Source of the DNA: Psococerastis gibbosa
Lineage: Eukaryota; Arthropoda; Insecta; Psocodea; Psocidae
Assembly (NCBI GenBank): GCA_963971405.1
Contig: OZ020489.1
Location: forward strand, 682,001 to 746,000
Reading direction: 5' to 3'
DNA: 64,000 nt
The translations under genes and the position numbers were made by a program. The notes below the pieces were generated by a model. That model had not been told where the DNA came from and made no database searches. It worked only from the letters and a program-made list of their open reading frames with translations. Numbering within the stretch: position 1 is the first letter of the stretch; every line of letters starts with the position of its first letter. This document shows positions 34,809 to 48,319 of the stretch, piece after piece.

Positions 34809-35975
34809 GGTCTTGATATGATAAGGGTGTCTTAATTTTGCTTATTTTGGCTCATTGTATTGTACTCAACATTGAACAATTGCTTCTGCGTGTTCATGGG
34901 TGTAAATGTAGCTAAAAAAAATTCATTCGACAAGAATAAGAAAAATAGCTATTTACTTATTTTATTTTTTTTAAAGGTCTTAAAAAGATATAGGTGTCTT
35001 AATTTTGCTTATTTAGGCTCACTGTATTGTACTTAACATCGGCCACTTGCTCTTGCGTGTTCATCGGTGTAAATGTAGCTACAAAAAATTCATTCGACAA
35101 GAATAGGAAAAATAGCTATATACTTATTTTATTTTTTTTAAAGGTCTTGATATGACGCGGGTGTCTTAAATTGGCTTATTTTGGCTCATTGTATTGTAAT
35201 TAACATTGAGCAATTGCTCCTGCGTGTTCGTCGGTTTAAATGTTGCTAAAAAAAATTCATTCGACAAGAATAAAAAAAATAGCTATTTACTTATTTTATT
35301 TTTTTAAAGGTCTTGATATGATAAGGGTGTCTTAATTTTGCTTATTTTGGCTCATTGTATTAAAATTAACATTGAGCAATTGCTCTTGCGTGTTCATCGG
35401 TGTAAATGTAGCTACAAAAAATTCATTCGACAAGAATAAGAAAAATAGCTATTTACTTATTTTATTTTTTTAAGGGTCTTGATATGATAAGGGTGTCTTA
35501 ATTTTGCTTATTTTGGCTCATTGTATTGTACTTAACATTAAGCAATTGCTCCTGCGTGTTCATCGGTGTAAATGTAGCTAAAAAAAATTCATTCGACAAG
35601 AATAAGAAAAATAGCTATTTACTTATTTTATTTTTTTTAAAGGTCTTAAAAAGATATTGGTGTCTTAGTTTTGCTTATTTAGGCTCACTGTATTGTACTC
35701 AACATTGGCCACCTGCTCGTGCGTGTTCATCGGTGTAAATGTAGCTACAAAAAATTCAATCGACAAGAATACGAAAAATAGCTATTTACTTATTTTATTT
35801 TTTTTTTAAGGTCTTGATATGACACGGGTGTCTTAATTTGGCTTGTTTTGGCTCAATGTATTGTAGTTAACATTGAGCAATTGTTCCTGCGTGTTCATCA
35901 GTGTAAATGTAGCTAAAAAAAATTCATTCGACAAGAATAAGAAAAATAGCTATTTACTTATTTTATTTTTTTAAA
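34809..35975 (+). repeat. A B C D E F J*
   Basis: Monomers start at 34809 A, 34976 B, 35143 C, 35309 D, 35475 E, 35642 F and 35810 J*. F carries a private CCACCTGCTCG near 35709. B has the private GAATAGGAAAAA near 35103. This is the same A-F-J* truncation as at 6475 and 25637, leading again into the trimeric HOR. Confidence 0.9.
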
Positions 35976-37146
35976 GGTTTTAAAAAGATATAGGTGTCTT
36001 AATTTTGCTTATTTTGGCTCATTGTATTGTACTTGACATTGAGCAATTGCTCCTGCGTGTTCATCGGTTTTAAATGTTGCTAAAAAAAATTCATTCGACA
36101 AGAATAAAAAAAAATAGCTATTTACTTATTTTATTTTTTTTAAAGGTCTTGATATGACACGGGTGTCTCAATTTGGCTTATTTTGGCTCATTGTATTGTA
36201 ATTAACATTGAGCAATTGCTCCTGCGTGTTCATCGGTGTAAATGTAGCTACAAAAAATTCATTCGACAAGAATACGAAAAATAGCTATTTACTTATTTTA
36301 TTTTTTTTAAAGGTCTTGATATGACACGGGTGTCTTAATTTGGCTTGTTTTGGCTCAATGTATTGTAATTAACATTGAGCAATTGTTCCTGCGTGTTCAT
36401 CAGTGTAAATGTAGCTAAAAAAAATTCATTCGACAAGAATAAGAAAAATAGCTATTTACTTATTTTATTTTTTTAAAGGTTTTAAAAAGATATAGGTGTC
36501 TTAATTTTGCTTATTTTGGCTCATTGTATTGTACTTGACATTGAGCAATTGCTCCTGCGTGTTCATCGGTTTTAAATGTTGCTAAAAAAAATTCATTCGA
36601 CAAGAATAAAAAAAAATAGCTATTTACTTATTTTATTTTTTTTAAAGGTCTTGATATGACACGGGTGTCTCAATTTGGCTTATTTTGGCTCATTGTATTG
36701 TAATTAACATTGAGCAATTGCTCCTGCGTGTTCATCGGTGTAAATGTAGCTACAAAAAATTCATTCGACAAGAATACGAAAAATAGCTATTTACTTATTT
36801 TATTTTTTTTAAAGGTCTTGATATGACACGGGTGTCTTAATTTGGCTTGTTTTGGCTCAATGTATTGTAATTAACATTGAGCCATTGTTCCTGCGTGTTC
36901 ATCAGTGTAAATGTAGCTAAAAAAAATTCATTCGACAAGAATAAGAAAAATAGCTATTTACTTATTTTATTTTTTTAAAGGTTTTAAAAAGATATAGGTG
37001 TCTTAATTTTGCTTATTTTGGCTCATTGTATTGTACTTGACATTAAGCAATTGCTCCTGCGTGTTCATCGGTTTAAATGTTGCTAAAAAAAATTCATTCG
37101 ACAATAATAAAAAAAATAGCTATTTACTTATTTTATTTTTTTTAAA
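35976..37146 (+). repeat. Trimeric HOR, fourth locus: L M J* L M J*, then N
   Basis: Monomers start at 35976 L, 36145 M, 36312 J*, 36478 L, 36647 M, 36814 J* and 36980 N. Both L monomers have GACATTGAGC, unlike the first L of the earlier loci. The last J* has GAGCCATTG near 36880. N has ACAATAATAAA near 37102 in place of ACAAGAATAAA. Confidence 0.9.
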
Positions 37147-39146
37147 GGTCTTAAAAAGATATAGGTGTCTTAATTTTGCTTTTTTAGGCTCACTGTATTG
37201 TGCTTAACATTGGCCACTTGCTCCTGCGTGTTCATCGGTGTAAGTGAAGCTACAAAAAATTCATTCGACAAGAATACGAAAAATAACTATATACTTATTT
37301 TATTTTTTTTAAAGGTCTTGATATGACACGGGTGTCTTAAATTGGCTTATTTTGGCTCATTGTATTGTACTTAACATTGGCCACTTGCTCCTGCGTGTTC
37401 ATCGGCTTAAATGTTGCTAAAAAAAATTCATTCGACAAGAATAAAAAAAATAGCTATTTACTTATTTTATTTTTTTAAAGGTCTTGATATGATAAGGGTG
37501 TCTTAATTTTGCTTATTTTGGCTCATTGTATTGAAATTAACATTGACCAATTGCTATTGGGTGTCCATCGGAGTAAATGTAGCTACAAAAAATTCATTCG
37601 ACAAGAATAAGAAAAATAGCTATTTACTTATTTTATTTTTTTTAAAGGTCTTAAAAAGATATAGGTGTCTTAATATTCCTTATTTAGGCTCATTGTATTG
37701 TACTTGACATTGAGCAATTGCTCCTGCGTGTCCATCGGTTTAAATGTTGCTAAAAAAAATTCATTCGACAAGAATAAAAAAAATAGCTATTTACTTATTT
37801 TATTTTTTTTAAAGGTCTTGATATGACACGGGTGTCTTAATTTGGCTTATTATGGCTCATTGTATTGTAATTAACATTGAGCAATTGCTCCTGCGTGTTC
37901 ATCGGTGTAAATGTAGCTAAAAAAAATTCATTCGACAAGAATTAGAAAAATAGCTATTTACTTATTTTATTTTTTTAAAGGTTTTAAAAAGATATAGGTG
38001 TCTTAATTTTGCTTTTTTTGGCTCAATGTATTGCACTTGACATTGAGCAATTGCTCCTGCGTGTTCATCGGTGTAAATGTAGCTAAAAAAAATTCATTTG
38101 ACAAGAATAAGAAAAATAGCTATTTACTTATTTTATTTTTTTTAAAGGTGTTAAAAAGATATAGGTGTCTTAATTTTGCTTATTTATGCTCATTGTATTG
38201 TACTTAACATCGGCCACTTGCTCCTTTGTGTTCATCGGTGTAAATGTAGCTACAAAAAATGCATTCGACAAGAATACGAAAAATAGCTATATACTTATTT
38301 TATTTTTTTTAAAGGTCTTGATATGACACGGGTGTCTTAATTTGGCTTGTTTTGGCTCAATGTATTGTAATTAACATTGAGCAATTGTTCCTGCGTGTTC
38401 ATCAGTGTAAATGTAGCTAAAAAAAATTCATTCGACAAGAATAAGAAAAATAGCTATTTACTTATTTTATTTTTTTAAAGGTTTTAAAAAGATATAGGTG
38501 TCTTAATTTTGCTTATTTTGGCTCATTGTATTGTACTTGACATTGAGCAATTGCTCCTGCGTGTTCATCGGTTTTAAATGTTGCTAAAAAAAATTCATTC
38601 GACAAGAATAAAAAAAAATAGCTATTTACTTATTTTATTTTTTTTAAAGGTCTTGATATGACACGGGTGTCTCAATTTGGCTTATTTTGGCTCATTGTAT
38701 TGTAATTAACATTGAGCAATTGCTCCTGCGTGTTCATCGGTGTAAATGTAGCTAAAAAAAATTCATTCGACAAGAATTAGAAAAATAGCTATTTACTTAT
38801 TTTATTTTTTTAAAGGTTTTAAAAAGATATAGGTGTCTTAATTTTGCTTATTTAGGCTCACTGTATTGTACTTAACATCGGCCACTTGCTCCTGCGTGTT
38901 CATTGGTGTAAATGTAGCTACAAAAAATTCTTTCGACAAGAATAATAAAAATAGCTATTTACTTATTTTATTTTTTTAAAGGTTTTAAAAAGATATAAGT
39001 GTCTTAATTTTGCTTATTTTGGCTCATTGTATTGTACTTGACATTAAGCAATTGCTCCTGCGTGTTCATCGGTTTAAATGTTGCTAAAAAAATTCACTCG
39101 ACAAGAATAAAAAAAATAGCTATTTACTTATTTTATTTTTTTTATA
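37147..39146 (+). repeat. O-U late block followed by J* L M/S X K
   Basis: Monomers start at 37147 O, 37314 P, 37480 Q, 37647 R, 37814 S, 37980 T, 38147 U, 38314 J*, 38480 L, 38649 M/S, 38815 X and 38981 K. U goes straight to J*, so the G to F part of the 17-mer is absent. O shares GCTTTTTTAGGC with the O/P fusion at 32976. X has the new TTCTTTCG and AATAAT states also found at 40649, 42818, 52489 and 54490. Confidence 0.9.
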
Positions 39147-40980
39147 GGTCTTGATATGATAAGGGTGTCTTAATTTTGCTTATTTTGGCTCATTGTATTG
39201 TACTCAACATTGAACAATTGCTTCTGCGTGTTCATGGGTGTAAATGTAGCTAAAAAAAATTCATTCGACAAGAATAAGAAAAATAGCTATTTACTTATTT
39301 TATTTTTTTTAAAGGTCTTAAAAAGATATAGGTGTCTTAATTTTGCTTATTTAGGCTCACTGTATTGTACTTAACATCGGCCACTTGCTCTTGCGTGTTC
39401 ATCGGTGTAAATGTAGCTACAAAAAATTCATTCGACAAGAATACGAAAAATAGCTATATACTTATTTTATTTTTTTTAAAGGTCTTGATATGACGCGGGT
39501 GTCTTAAATTGGCTTATTTTGGCTCATTGTATTGTAATTAACATTGAGCAATTGCTCCTGCGTGTTCGTCGGTTTAAATGTTGCTAAAAAAAATTCATTC
39601 GACAAGAATAAAAAAAATAGCTATTTACTTATTTTATTTTTTTAAAGGTCTTGATATGATAAGGGTGTCTTAATTTTGCTTATTTTGGCTCATTGTATTA
39701 AAATTAACATTGAGCAATTGCTCTTGCGTGTTCATCGGTGTAAATGTAGCTACAAAAAATTCATTCGACAAGAATAAGAAAAATAGCTATTTACTTATTT
39801 TATTTTTTTAAGGGTCTTGATATGATAAGGGTGTCTTAATTTTGCTTATTTTGGCTCACTGTATTGTACTTAACATTAAGCAATTGCTCCTGCGTGTTCA
39901 TCGGTGTAAATGTAGCTAAAAAAAATTCATTCGACAAGAATAAGAAAAATAGCTATTTACTTATTTTATTTTTTTTAAAGGTCTTAAAAAGATATTGGTG
40001 TCTTAGTTTTGCTTATTTAGGCTCACTGTATTGTACTCAACATTGGCCACTTGCTCGTGCGTGTTCATCGGTGTAAATGTAGCTACAAAAAAATCAATCG
40101 ACAAGAATACGAAAAATAGCTATTTACTTATTTTATTTTTTTTTTAAGGTCTTGATATGACACGGGTGTCTTAATTTGGCTTGTTTTGGCTCAATGTATT
40201 GTAATTAACATTGAGCAATTGTTCCTGCGTGTTCATCAGTGTAAATGTAGCTAAAAAAAATTCATTCGACAAGAATAAGAAAAATAGCTATTTACTTATT
40301 TTATTTTTTTAAAGGTTTTAAAAAGATATAGGTGTCTTAATTTTGCTTATTTTGGCTCATTGTATTGTACTTGACATTGAGCAATTGCTCCTGCGTGTTC
40401 ATCGGTTTTAAATGTTGCTAAAAAAAATTCATTCGACAAGAATAAAAAAAAATAGCTATTTACTTATTTTATTTTTTTTAAAGGTCTTGATATGACACGG
40501 GTGTCTCAATTTGGCTTATTTTGGCTCATTGTATTGTAATTAACATTGAGCAATTGCTCCTGCGTGTTCATCGGTGTAAATGTAGCTAAAAAAAATTCAT
40601 TCGACAAGAATTAGAAAAATAGCTATTTACTTATTTTATTTTTTTAAAGGTTTTAAAAAGATATAGGTGTCTTAATTTTGCTTATTTAGGCTCACTGTAT
40701 TGTACTTAACATCGGCCACTTGCTCCTGCGTGTTCATTGGTGTAAATGTAGCTACAAAAAATTCTTTCGACAAGAATAATAAAAATAGCTATTTACTTAT
40801 TTTATTTTTTTAAAGGTTTTAAAAAGATATAAGTGTCTTAATTTTGCTTATTTTGGCTCATTGTATTGTACTTGACATTAAGCAATTGCTCCTGCGTGTT
40901 CATCGGTTTAAATGTTGCTAAAAAAATTCACTCGACAAGAATAAAAAAAATAGCTATTTACTTATTTTATTTTTTTTATA
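39147..40980 (+). repeat. Alternative 11-mer: A B C D E F J* L M/S X K
   Basis: Monomers start at 39147 A, 39314 B, 39481 C, 39647 D, 39813 E, 39980 F, 40148 J*, 40314 L, 40483 M/S, 40649 X and 40815 K. This is an 11-monomer unit of different composition from A-K: J* L M/S X replaces G H I J. F carries ACAAAAAAATCAATCG, shared only with the F monomers at 42149, 53654 and 55655. Confidence 0.9.
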
Positions 40981-43149
40981 GGTCTTGATATGATAAGGGT
41001 GTCTTAATTTTGCTTATTTTGGCTCATTGTATTGTACTCAACATTGAACAATTGCTTCTGCGTGTTCATGGGTGTAAATGTAGCTAAAAAAAATTCATTC
41101 GACAAGAATAAGAAAAATAGCTATTTACTTATTTTATTTTTTTTAAAGGTCTTAAAAAGATATAGGTGTCTTAATTTTGCTTATTTAGGCTCACTGTATT
41201 GTACTTAACATCGGCCACTTGCTCTTGCGTGTTCATCGGTGTAAATGTAGCTACAAAAAATTCATTCGACAAGAATACGAAAAATAGCTATATACTTATT
41301 TTATTTTTTTTAAAGGTCTTGATATGACGCGGGTGTCTTAAATTGGCTTATTTTGGCTCATTGTATTGTAATTAACATTGAGCAATTGCTCCTGCGTGTT
41401 CGTCGGTTTAAATGTTGCTAAAAAAAATTCATTCGACAAGAATAAAAAAAATAGCTATTTACTTATTTTATTTTTTTAAAGGTCTTGATATGATAAGGGT
41501 GTCTTAATTTTGCATATTTTGGCTCATTGTATTAAAATTAACATTGAGCAATTGCTCTTGCGTGTTCATCGGTGTAAATGTAGCTACAAAAAATTCATTC
41601 GACAAGAATAAGAAAAATAGCTATTTACTTATTTTATTTTTTTAAGGGTCTTGATATGATAAGGGTGTCTTAATTTTGCTTATTTTGGCTCATTGTATTG
41701 TACTTGACATTGAGCAATTGCTCCTGCGTGTTCATCGGTTTTAAATGTTGCTAAAAAAAATTCATTCGACAAGAATAAAAAAAAATAGCTATTTACTTAT
41801 TTTATTTTTTTTAAAGGTCTTGATATGACACGGGTGTCTCAATTTGGCTTATTTTGGCTCATTGTATTGTAATTAACATTGAGCAATTGCTCCTGCGTGT
41901 TCATCGGTGTAAATGTAGCTACAAAAAATTCATTCGACAAGAATAAGAAAAATAGCTATTTACTTATTTTATTTTTTTAAGGGTCTTGATATGATAAGGG
42001 TGTCTTAATTTTGCTTATTTTGGCTCACTGTATTGTACTTAACATTAAGCAATTGCTCCTGCGTGTTCATCGGTGTAAATGTAGCTAAAAAAAATTCATT
42101 CGACAAGAATAAGAAAAATAGCTATTTACTTATTTTATTTTTTTTAAAGGTCTTAAAAAGATATTGGTGTCTTAGTTTTGCTTATTTAGGCTCACTGTAT
42201 TGTACTCAACATTGGCCACTTGCTCGTGCGTGTTCATCGGTGTAAATGTAGCTACAAAAAAATCAATCGACAAGAATACGAAAAATAGCTATTTACTTAT
42301 TTTATTTTTTTTTTAAGGTCTTGATATGACACGGGTGTCTTAATTTGGCTTGTTTTGGCTCAATGTATTGTAATTAACATTGAGCAATTGTTCCTGCGTG
42401 TTCATCAGTGTAAATGTAGCTAAAAAAAATTCATTCGACAAGAATAAGAAAAATAGCTATTTACTTATTTTATTTTTTTAAAGGTTTTAAAAAGATATAG
42501 GTGTCTTAATTTTGCTTATTTTGGCTCATTGTATTGTACTTGACATTGAGCAATTGCTCCTGCGTGTTCATCGGTTTTAAATGTTGCTAAAAAAAATTCA
42601 TTCGACAAGAATAAAAAAAAATAGCTATTTACTTATTTTATTTTTTTTAAAGGTCTTGATATGACACGGGTGTCTCAATTTGGCTTATTTTGGCTCATTG
42701 TATTGTAATTAACATTGAGCAATTGCTCCTGCGTGTTCATCGGTGTAAATGTAGCTAAAAAAAATTCATTCGACAAGAATTAGAAAAATAGCTATTTACT
42801 TATTTTATTTTTTTAAAGGTTTTAAAAAGATATAGGTGTCTTAATTTTGCTTATTTAGGCTCACTGTATTGTACTTAACATCGGCCACTTGCTCCTGCGT
42901 GTTCATTGGTGTAAATGTAGCTACAAAAAATTCTTTCGACAAGAATAATAAAAATAGCTATTTACTTATTTTATTTTTTTAAAGGTTTTAAAAAGATATA
43001 AGTGTCTTAATTTTGCTTATATTGGCTCATTGTATTGTACTTGACATTAAGCAATTGCTCCTGCGTGTTCATCGGTTTAAATGTTGCTAAAAAAATTCAC
43101 TCGACAAGAATAAAAAAAATAGCTATTTACTTATTTTATTTTTTTTATA
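40981..43149 (+). repeat. 13-mer unit, A B C D D/L M/D E F J* L M/S X K
   Basis: Monomers start at 40981 A, 41148 B, 41315 C, 41481 D, 41647 D/L, 41816 M/D, 41982 E, 42149 F, 42317 J*, 42483 L, 42652 M/S, 42818 X and 42984 K. Unit length is 2169 bp. D has TTTGCATATTTT (41511), also in the next D at 43680, exactly 2169 bp away. The repeat therefore spans this unit and its flanks. Confidence 0.88.
41647..41815 (+). repeat. Hybrid monomer with D/E-type start and L body
   Basis: It starts GATATGATAAGGG, as E does after D, but its core is GACATTGAGC and CGGTTTTAAATG with the long A-run of L. It is 169 bp, the L length. The same hybrid is at 43816-43984. It replaces E F J* L by one monomer, so about three monomers were lost in its formation. 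Confidence 0.8.
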
Positions 43150-45487
43150 GGTCTTGATATGATAAGGGTGTCTTAATTTTGCTTATTTTGGCTCATTGTA
43201 TTGTACTCAACATTGAACAATTGCTTCTGCGTGTTCATGGGTGTAAATGTAGCTAAAAAAAATTCATTCGACAAGAATAAGAAAAATAGCTATTTACTTA
43301 TTTTATTTTTTTTAAAGGTCTTAAAAAGATATAGGTGTCTTAATTTTGCTTATTTAGGCTCACTGTATTGTACTTAACATCGGCCACTTGCTCTTGCGTG
43401 TTCATCGGTGTAAATGTAGCTACAAAAAATTCATTCGACAAGAATACGAAAAATAGCTATATACTTATTTTATTTTTTTTAAAGGTCTTGATATGACGCG
43501 GGTGTCTTAAATTGGCTTATTTTGGCTCATTGTATTGTAATTAACATTGAGCAATTGCTCCTGCGTGTTCGTCGGTTTAAATGTTGCTAAAAAAAATTCA
43601 TTCGACAAGAATAAAAAAAATAGCTATTTACTTATTTTATTTTTTTAAAGGTCTTGATATGATAAGGGTGTCTTAATTTTGCATATTTTGGCTCATTGTA
43701 TTAAAATTAACATTGAGCAATTGCTCTTGCGTGTTCATCGGTGTAAATGTAGCTACAAAAAATTCATTCGACAAGAATAAGAAAAATAGCTATTTACTTA
43801 TTTTATTTTTTTAAGGGTCTTGATATGATAAGGGTGTCTTAATTTTGCTTATTTTGGCTCATTGTATTGTACTTGACATTGAGCAATTGCTCCTGCGTGT
43901 TCATCGGTTTTAAATGTTGCTAAAAAAAATTCATTCGACAAGAATAAAAAAAAATAGCTATTTACTTATTTTATTTTTTTTAAAGGTCTTGATATGACAC
44001 GGGTGTCTCAATTTGGCTTATTTTGGCTCATTGTATTGTAATTAACATTGAGCAATTGCTCCTGCGTGTTCATCGGTGTAAATGTAGCTACAAAAAATTC
44101 ATTCGACAAGAATACGAAAAATAGCTATTTACTTATTTTATTTTTTTTAAAGGTCTTGATATGACACGGGTGTCTTAATTTGGCTTGTTTTGGCTCAATG
44201 TATTGTAATTAACATTGAGCAATTGTTCCTGCGTGTTCATCAGTGTAAATGTAGCTAAAAAAAATTCATTCGACAAGAATAAGAAAAATAGCTATTTACT
44301 TATTTTATTTTTTTAAAGGTTTTAAAAAGATATAGGTGTCTTAATTTTGCTTATTTTGGCTCATTGTATTGTACTTGACATTGAGCAATTGCTCCTGCGT
44401 GTTCATCGGTTTTAAATGTTGCTAAAAAAAATTCATTCGACAAGAATAAAAAAAAATAGCTATTTACTTATTTTATTTTTTTTAAAGGTCTTGATATGAC
44501 ACGGGTGTCTCAATTTGGCTTATTTTGGCTCATTGTATTGTAATTAACATTGAGCAATTGCTCCTGCGTGTTCATCGGTGTAAATGTAGCTACAAAAAAT
44601 TCATTCGACAAGAATACGAAAAATAGCTATTTACTTATTTTATTTTTTTTAAAGGTCTTGATATGACACGGGTGTCTTAATTTGGCTTGTTTTGGCTCAA
44701 TGTATTGTAATTAACATTGAGCAATTGTTCCTGCGTGTTCATCAGTGTAAATGTAGCTAAAAAAAATTCATTCGACAAGAATAAGAAAAATAGCTATTTA
44801 CTTATTTTATTTTTTTAAAGGTTTTAAAAAGATGTAGGTGTCTTAATTTTGCTTATTTTGGCTCATTGTATTGTACTTGACATTGAGCAATTGCTCCTGC
44901 GTGTTCATCGGTTTTAAATGTTGCTAAAAAAAATTCATTCGACAAGAATAAAAAAAAATAGCTATTTACTTATTTTATTTTTTTTAAAGGTCTTGATATG
45001 ACACGGGTGTCTCAATTTGGCTTATTTTGGCTCATTGTATTGTAATTAACATTGAGCAATTGCTCCTGCGTGTTCATCGGTGTAAATGTAGCTACAAAAA
45101 ATTCATTCGACAAGAATACGAAAAATAGCTATTTACTTATTTTATTTTTTTTAAAGGTCTTGATATGACACGGGTGTCTTAATTTGGCTTGTTTTGGCTC
45201 AATGTATTGTAATTAACATTGAGCAATTGTTCCTGCGTGTTCATCAGTGTAAATGTAGCTAAAAAAAATTCATTCGACAAGAATAAGAAAAATAGCTATT
45301 TACTTATTTTATTTTTTTAAAGGTTTTAAAAAGATATAGGTGTCTTAATTTTGCTTATTTTGGCTCATTGTATTGTACTTGACATTAAGCAATTGCTCCT
45401 GCGTGTTCATCGGTTTAAATGTTGCTAAAAAAAATTCATTCGACAAGAATAAAAAAAATAGCTATTTACTTATTTTATTTTTTTAAA
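43150..45487 (+). repeat. A B C D D/L, then (M J* L)2 M J* N
   Basis: Monomers start at 43150 A, 43317 B, 43484 C, 43650 D, 43816 D/L, 43985 M, 44152 J*, 44318 L, 44487 M, 44654 J*, 44820 L, 44989 M, 45156 J* and 45322 N. This is the longest trimer run in the window: three M-J* pairs in a row, one triplet more than the loci at 7.6, 15.5, 26.8 and 36.0 kb. Confidence 0.9.
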
Positions 45488-48319
45488 GGTCTTAAAAAGA
45501 TATTGGTGTCTTAATTTTGCTTATTTAGGCTCACTGTATTGTGCTTAACATTGGCCACTTGCTCCTGCGTGTTCATCGGTGTAAGTGAAGCTACAAAAAA
45601 TTCATTCGACAAGAATACGAAAAATAACTATATACTTATTTTATTTTTTTTAAAGGTCTTGATATGACACGGGTGTCTTAAATTGGCTTATTTTGGCTCA
45701 TTGTATTGTACTTAACATTGGCCACTTGCTCCTGCGTGTTCATCGGCTTAAATGTTGCTAAAAAAAATTCATTCGACAAGAATAAAAAAAATAGCTATTT
45801 ACTTATTTTATTTTTTTAAAGGTCTTGATATGATAAGGGTGTCTTAATTTTGCTTATTTTGGCTCATTGTATTGAAATTAACATTGACCAATTGCTATTG
45901 GGTGTCCATCGGAGTAAATGTAGCTACAAAAAATTCATTCGACAAGAATAAGAAAAATAGCTATTTACTTATTTTATTTTTTTTAAAGGTCTTAAAAAGA
46001 TATAGGTGTCTTAATATTCCTTATTTAGGCTCATTGTATTGTACTTGACATTGAGCAATTGCTCCTGCGTGTTCATCGGTTTAAATGTTGCTAAAAAAAA
46101 TTCATTCGACAAGAATAAAAAAAATAGCTATTTACTTATTTTATTTTTTTAAAGGTCTTAAAAAGATATTGGTGTCTTAGTTTTGCTTATTTAGGCTCAC
46201 TGTATTGTACTCAACATTGGCCACTTGCTCGTGCGTGTTCATCGGTGTAAATGTAGCTAAAAAAAATTCATTTGGCAAGAATAAGAAAAATAGCTATTTA
46301 CTTATTTTATTTTTTTTAAAGGTGTTAAAAAGATATAGGTGTCTTAATTTTGCTTATTTATGCTCATTGTATTGTACTTAACATCGGCCACTTGCTCCTT
46401 TGTGTTCATCGGTGTAAATGTAGCTACAAAAAATGCATTCGACAAGAATACGAAAAATAGCTATATACTTATTTTATTTTTTTTAAAGGTCTTGATATGA
46501 CACGGGTGTCTTAAATTGGCTTATTTTGGCTCATTGTATTGTAATTAACATTGAGCAATTGCTCCTGCGTGTTCATCGGTTTAAATGTTGCTAAAAAAAA
46601 TTCATTCGAAAAGAATAAAAAAAATAGCTATTTACTTATTTTATTTTTTTAAAGGTCTTGATATGATAAGGGTGTCTTAATTTTGCTTATTTTGGCTCAT
46701 TGTATTGAAATTAACCTTGAGCAATTGCTATTGCGTGTTCATCGGTGTAAATGTAGCTACAAAAAATTCATTCGACAAGAATAAGAAAAATAGCTATTTA
46801 CTTATTTTATTTTTTTTAAAGGTTTTAGAAAGATATAGGTGTCTTAATTTTGCCTATTTTGGCTCAATGTATTGTACTTAACATTGAGCAATTGTTCCTG
46901 CGTGTTCATCGGTGTAAATGTAGCTAAAAAAAATTCATTCGACAAGAATAAGAAAAATAGCTATTTACTTATTTTATTTTTTTTAAAGGTTTTAGAAAGA
47001 TATAGGTGTCTTAATTTTGCTCGTTTTGGCTCAATGTATTGTAATTAACATTGAGCAATTGTTCCTGCGTGTTCATCAGTGTAAATGTAGCTAAAAAAAA
47101 TTCATTCGACAAGAATAAGAAAAATAGCTATTTACTTATTTTATTTTTTTAAAGGTTTTAAAAAGATATAGGTGTCTTAATTTTGCTTATTTTGGCTCAT
47201 TGTATTGTACTTGACATTAAGCAATTGCTCCTGCGTGTTCATCGGTTTAAATGTTGCTAAAAAAAATTCACTCGACAAGAATAAAAAAAATAGCTATTTA
47301 CTTATTTTATTTTTTTTAAAGGTCTTGATATGATAAGGGTGTCTTAATTTTGCTTATTTTGGCTCATTGTATTGTACTAAACATTGAACAATTGCTTCTG
47401 CGTGTTCATGGGTGTAAATGTAGCTAAAAAAAATTCATTCGACAAGAATAAGAAAAATAGCTATTTACTTATTTTATTTTTTTTAAAGGTCTTGATATGA
47501 CAAGGGTGTCTTAATTTGGCTTATTATGGCTCAATGTATTGCACTTGACATTGAGCAATTGCTCCTGCGTGTTCATCGGTGTAAATGTAGCTAAAAAAAA
47601 TTCATTCGACAAGAATAAGAAAAATAGCTATTTACATATTTTATTTTTTTTAAAGGTCTTAAAAAGATATAGGTGTCTTAATTTTGCTTATTTAGGCTCA
47701 CTGTATTGTACTTAACATCGGCCACTTGCTCTTGCGTGTTCATCGGTGTAAATGTAGCTACAAAAAATTCATTCGACAAGAATAAGAAAAATAGCTATTT
47801 ACTTATTTTATTTTTTTAAGGGTCTTGATATGATAAGGGTGTCTTAATTTTGCTTATTTTGGCTCATTGTATTGTACTTAACATTAAGCAATTGCTCCTG
47901 CGTGTTCATCGGTGTAAATGTAGCTAAAAAAAATTCATTCGACAAGAATAAGAAAAATAGCTATTTACTTATTTTATTTTTTTAAAGGTCTTAAAAAGAT
48001 ATTGGTGTCTTAGTTTTGCTTATTTAGGCTCACTGTATTGTACTCAACATTGGCCACTTGCTCGTGCGTGTTCATCGGTGTAAATGTAGCTACAAAAAAT
48101 TCAATCGACAAGAATACGAAAAATAGCTATTTACTTATTTTATTTTTTTTAAAGGTCTTGATATGACACGGGTGTCTTAATTTGGCTTGTTTTGGCTCAA
48201 TGTATTGTAATTAACATTGAGCAATTGTTCCTGCGTGTTCATCAGTGTAAATGTAGCTAAAAAAAATTCATTCGACAAGAATAAGAAAAATAGCTATTTA
48301 CTTATTTTATTTTTTTAAA
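45488..48319 (+). repeat. Late O-U block with S/T replaced, then G-K A V B* E F J*
   Basis: Monomers start at 45488 O, 45655 P, 45821 Q, 45988 R, 46154 F/T, 46321 U, 46488 G, 46654 H, 46821 I, 46988 J, 47154 K, 47321 A, 47488 V, 47655 B*, 47821 E, 47987 F and 48154 J*. S is missing and T has an F front. I is present here, so this copy lacks the H/I fusion of the 18- and 29-kb copies. Confidence 0.88.
46154..46320 (+). repeat. Hybrid monomer F/T
   Basis: It starts as F (GATATTGG, TTAGTTTTGC, TTGGCCACTTGCTCGTG) and ends as T (CATTTGGCAAG, a private change of CATTTGACAAG), followed by U as expected after T. It replaces S and the front of T. The F front was imported from another register, so more than a one-step deletion is needed. 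Confidence 0.78.
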
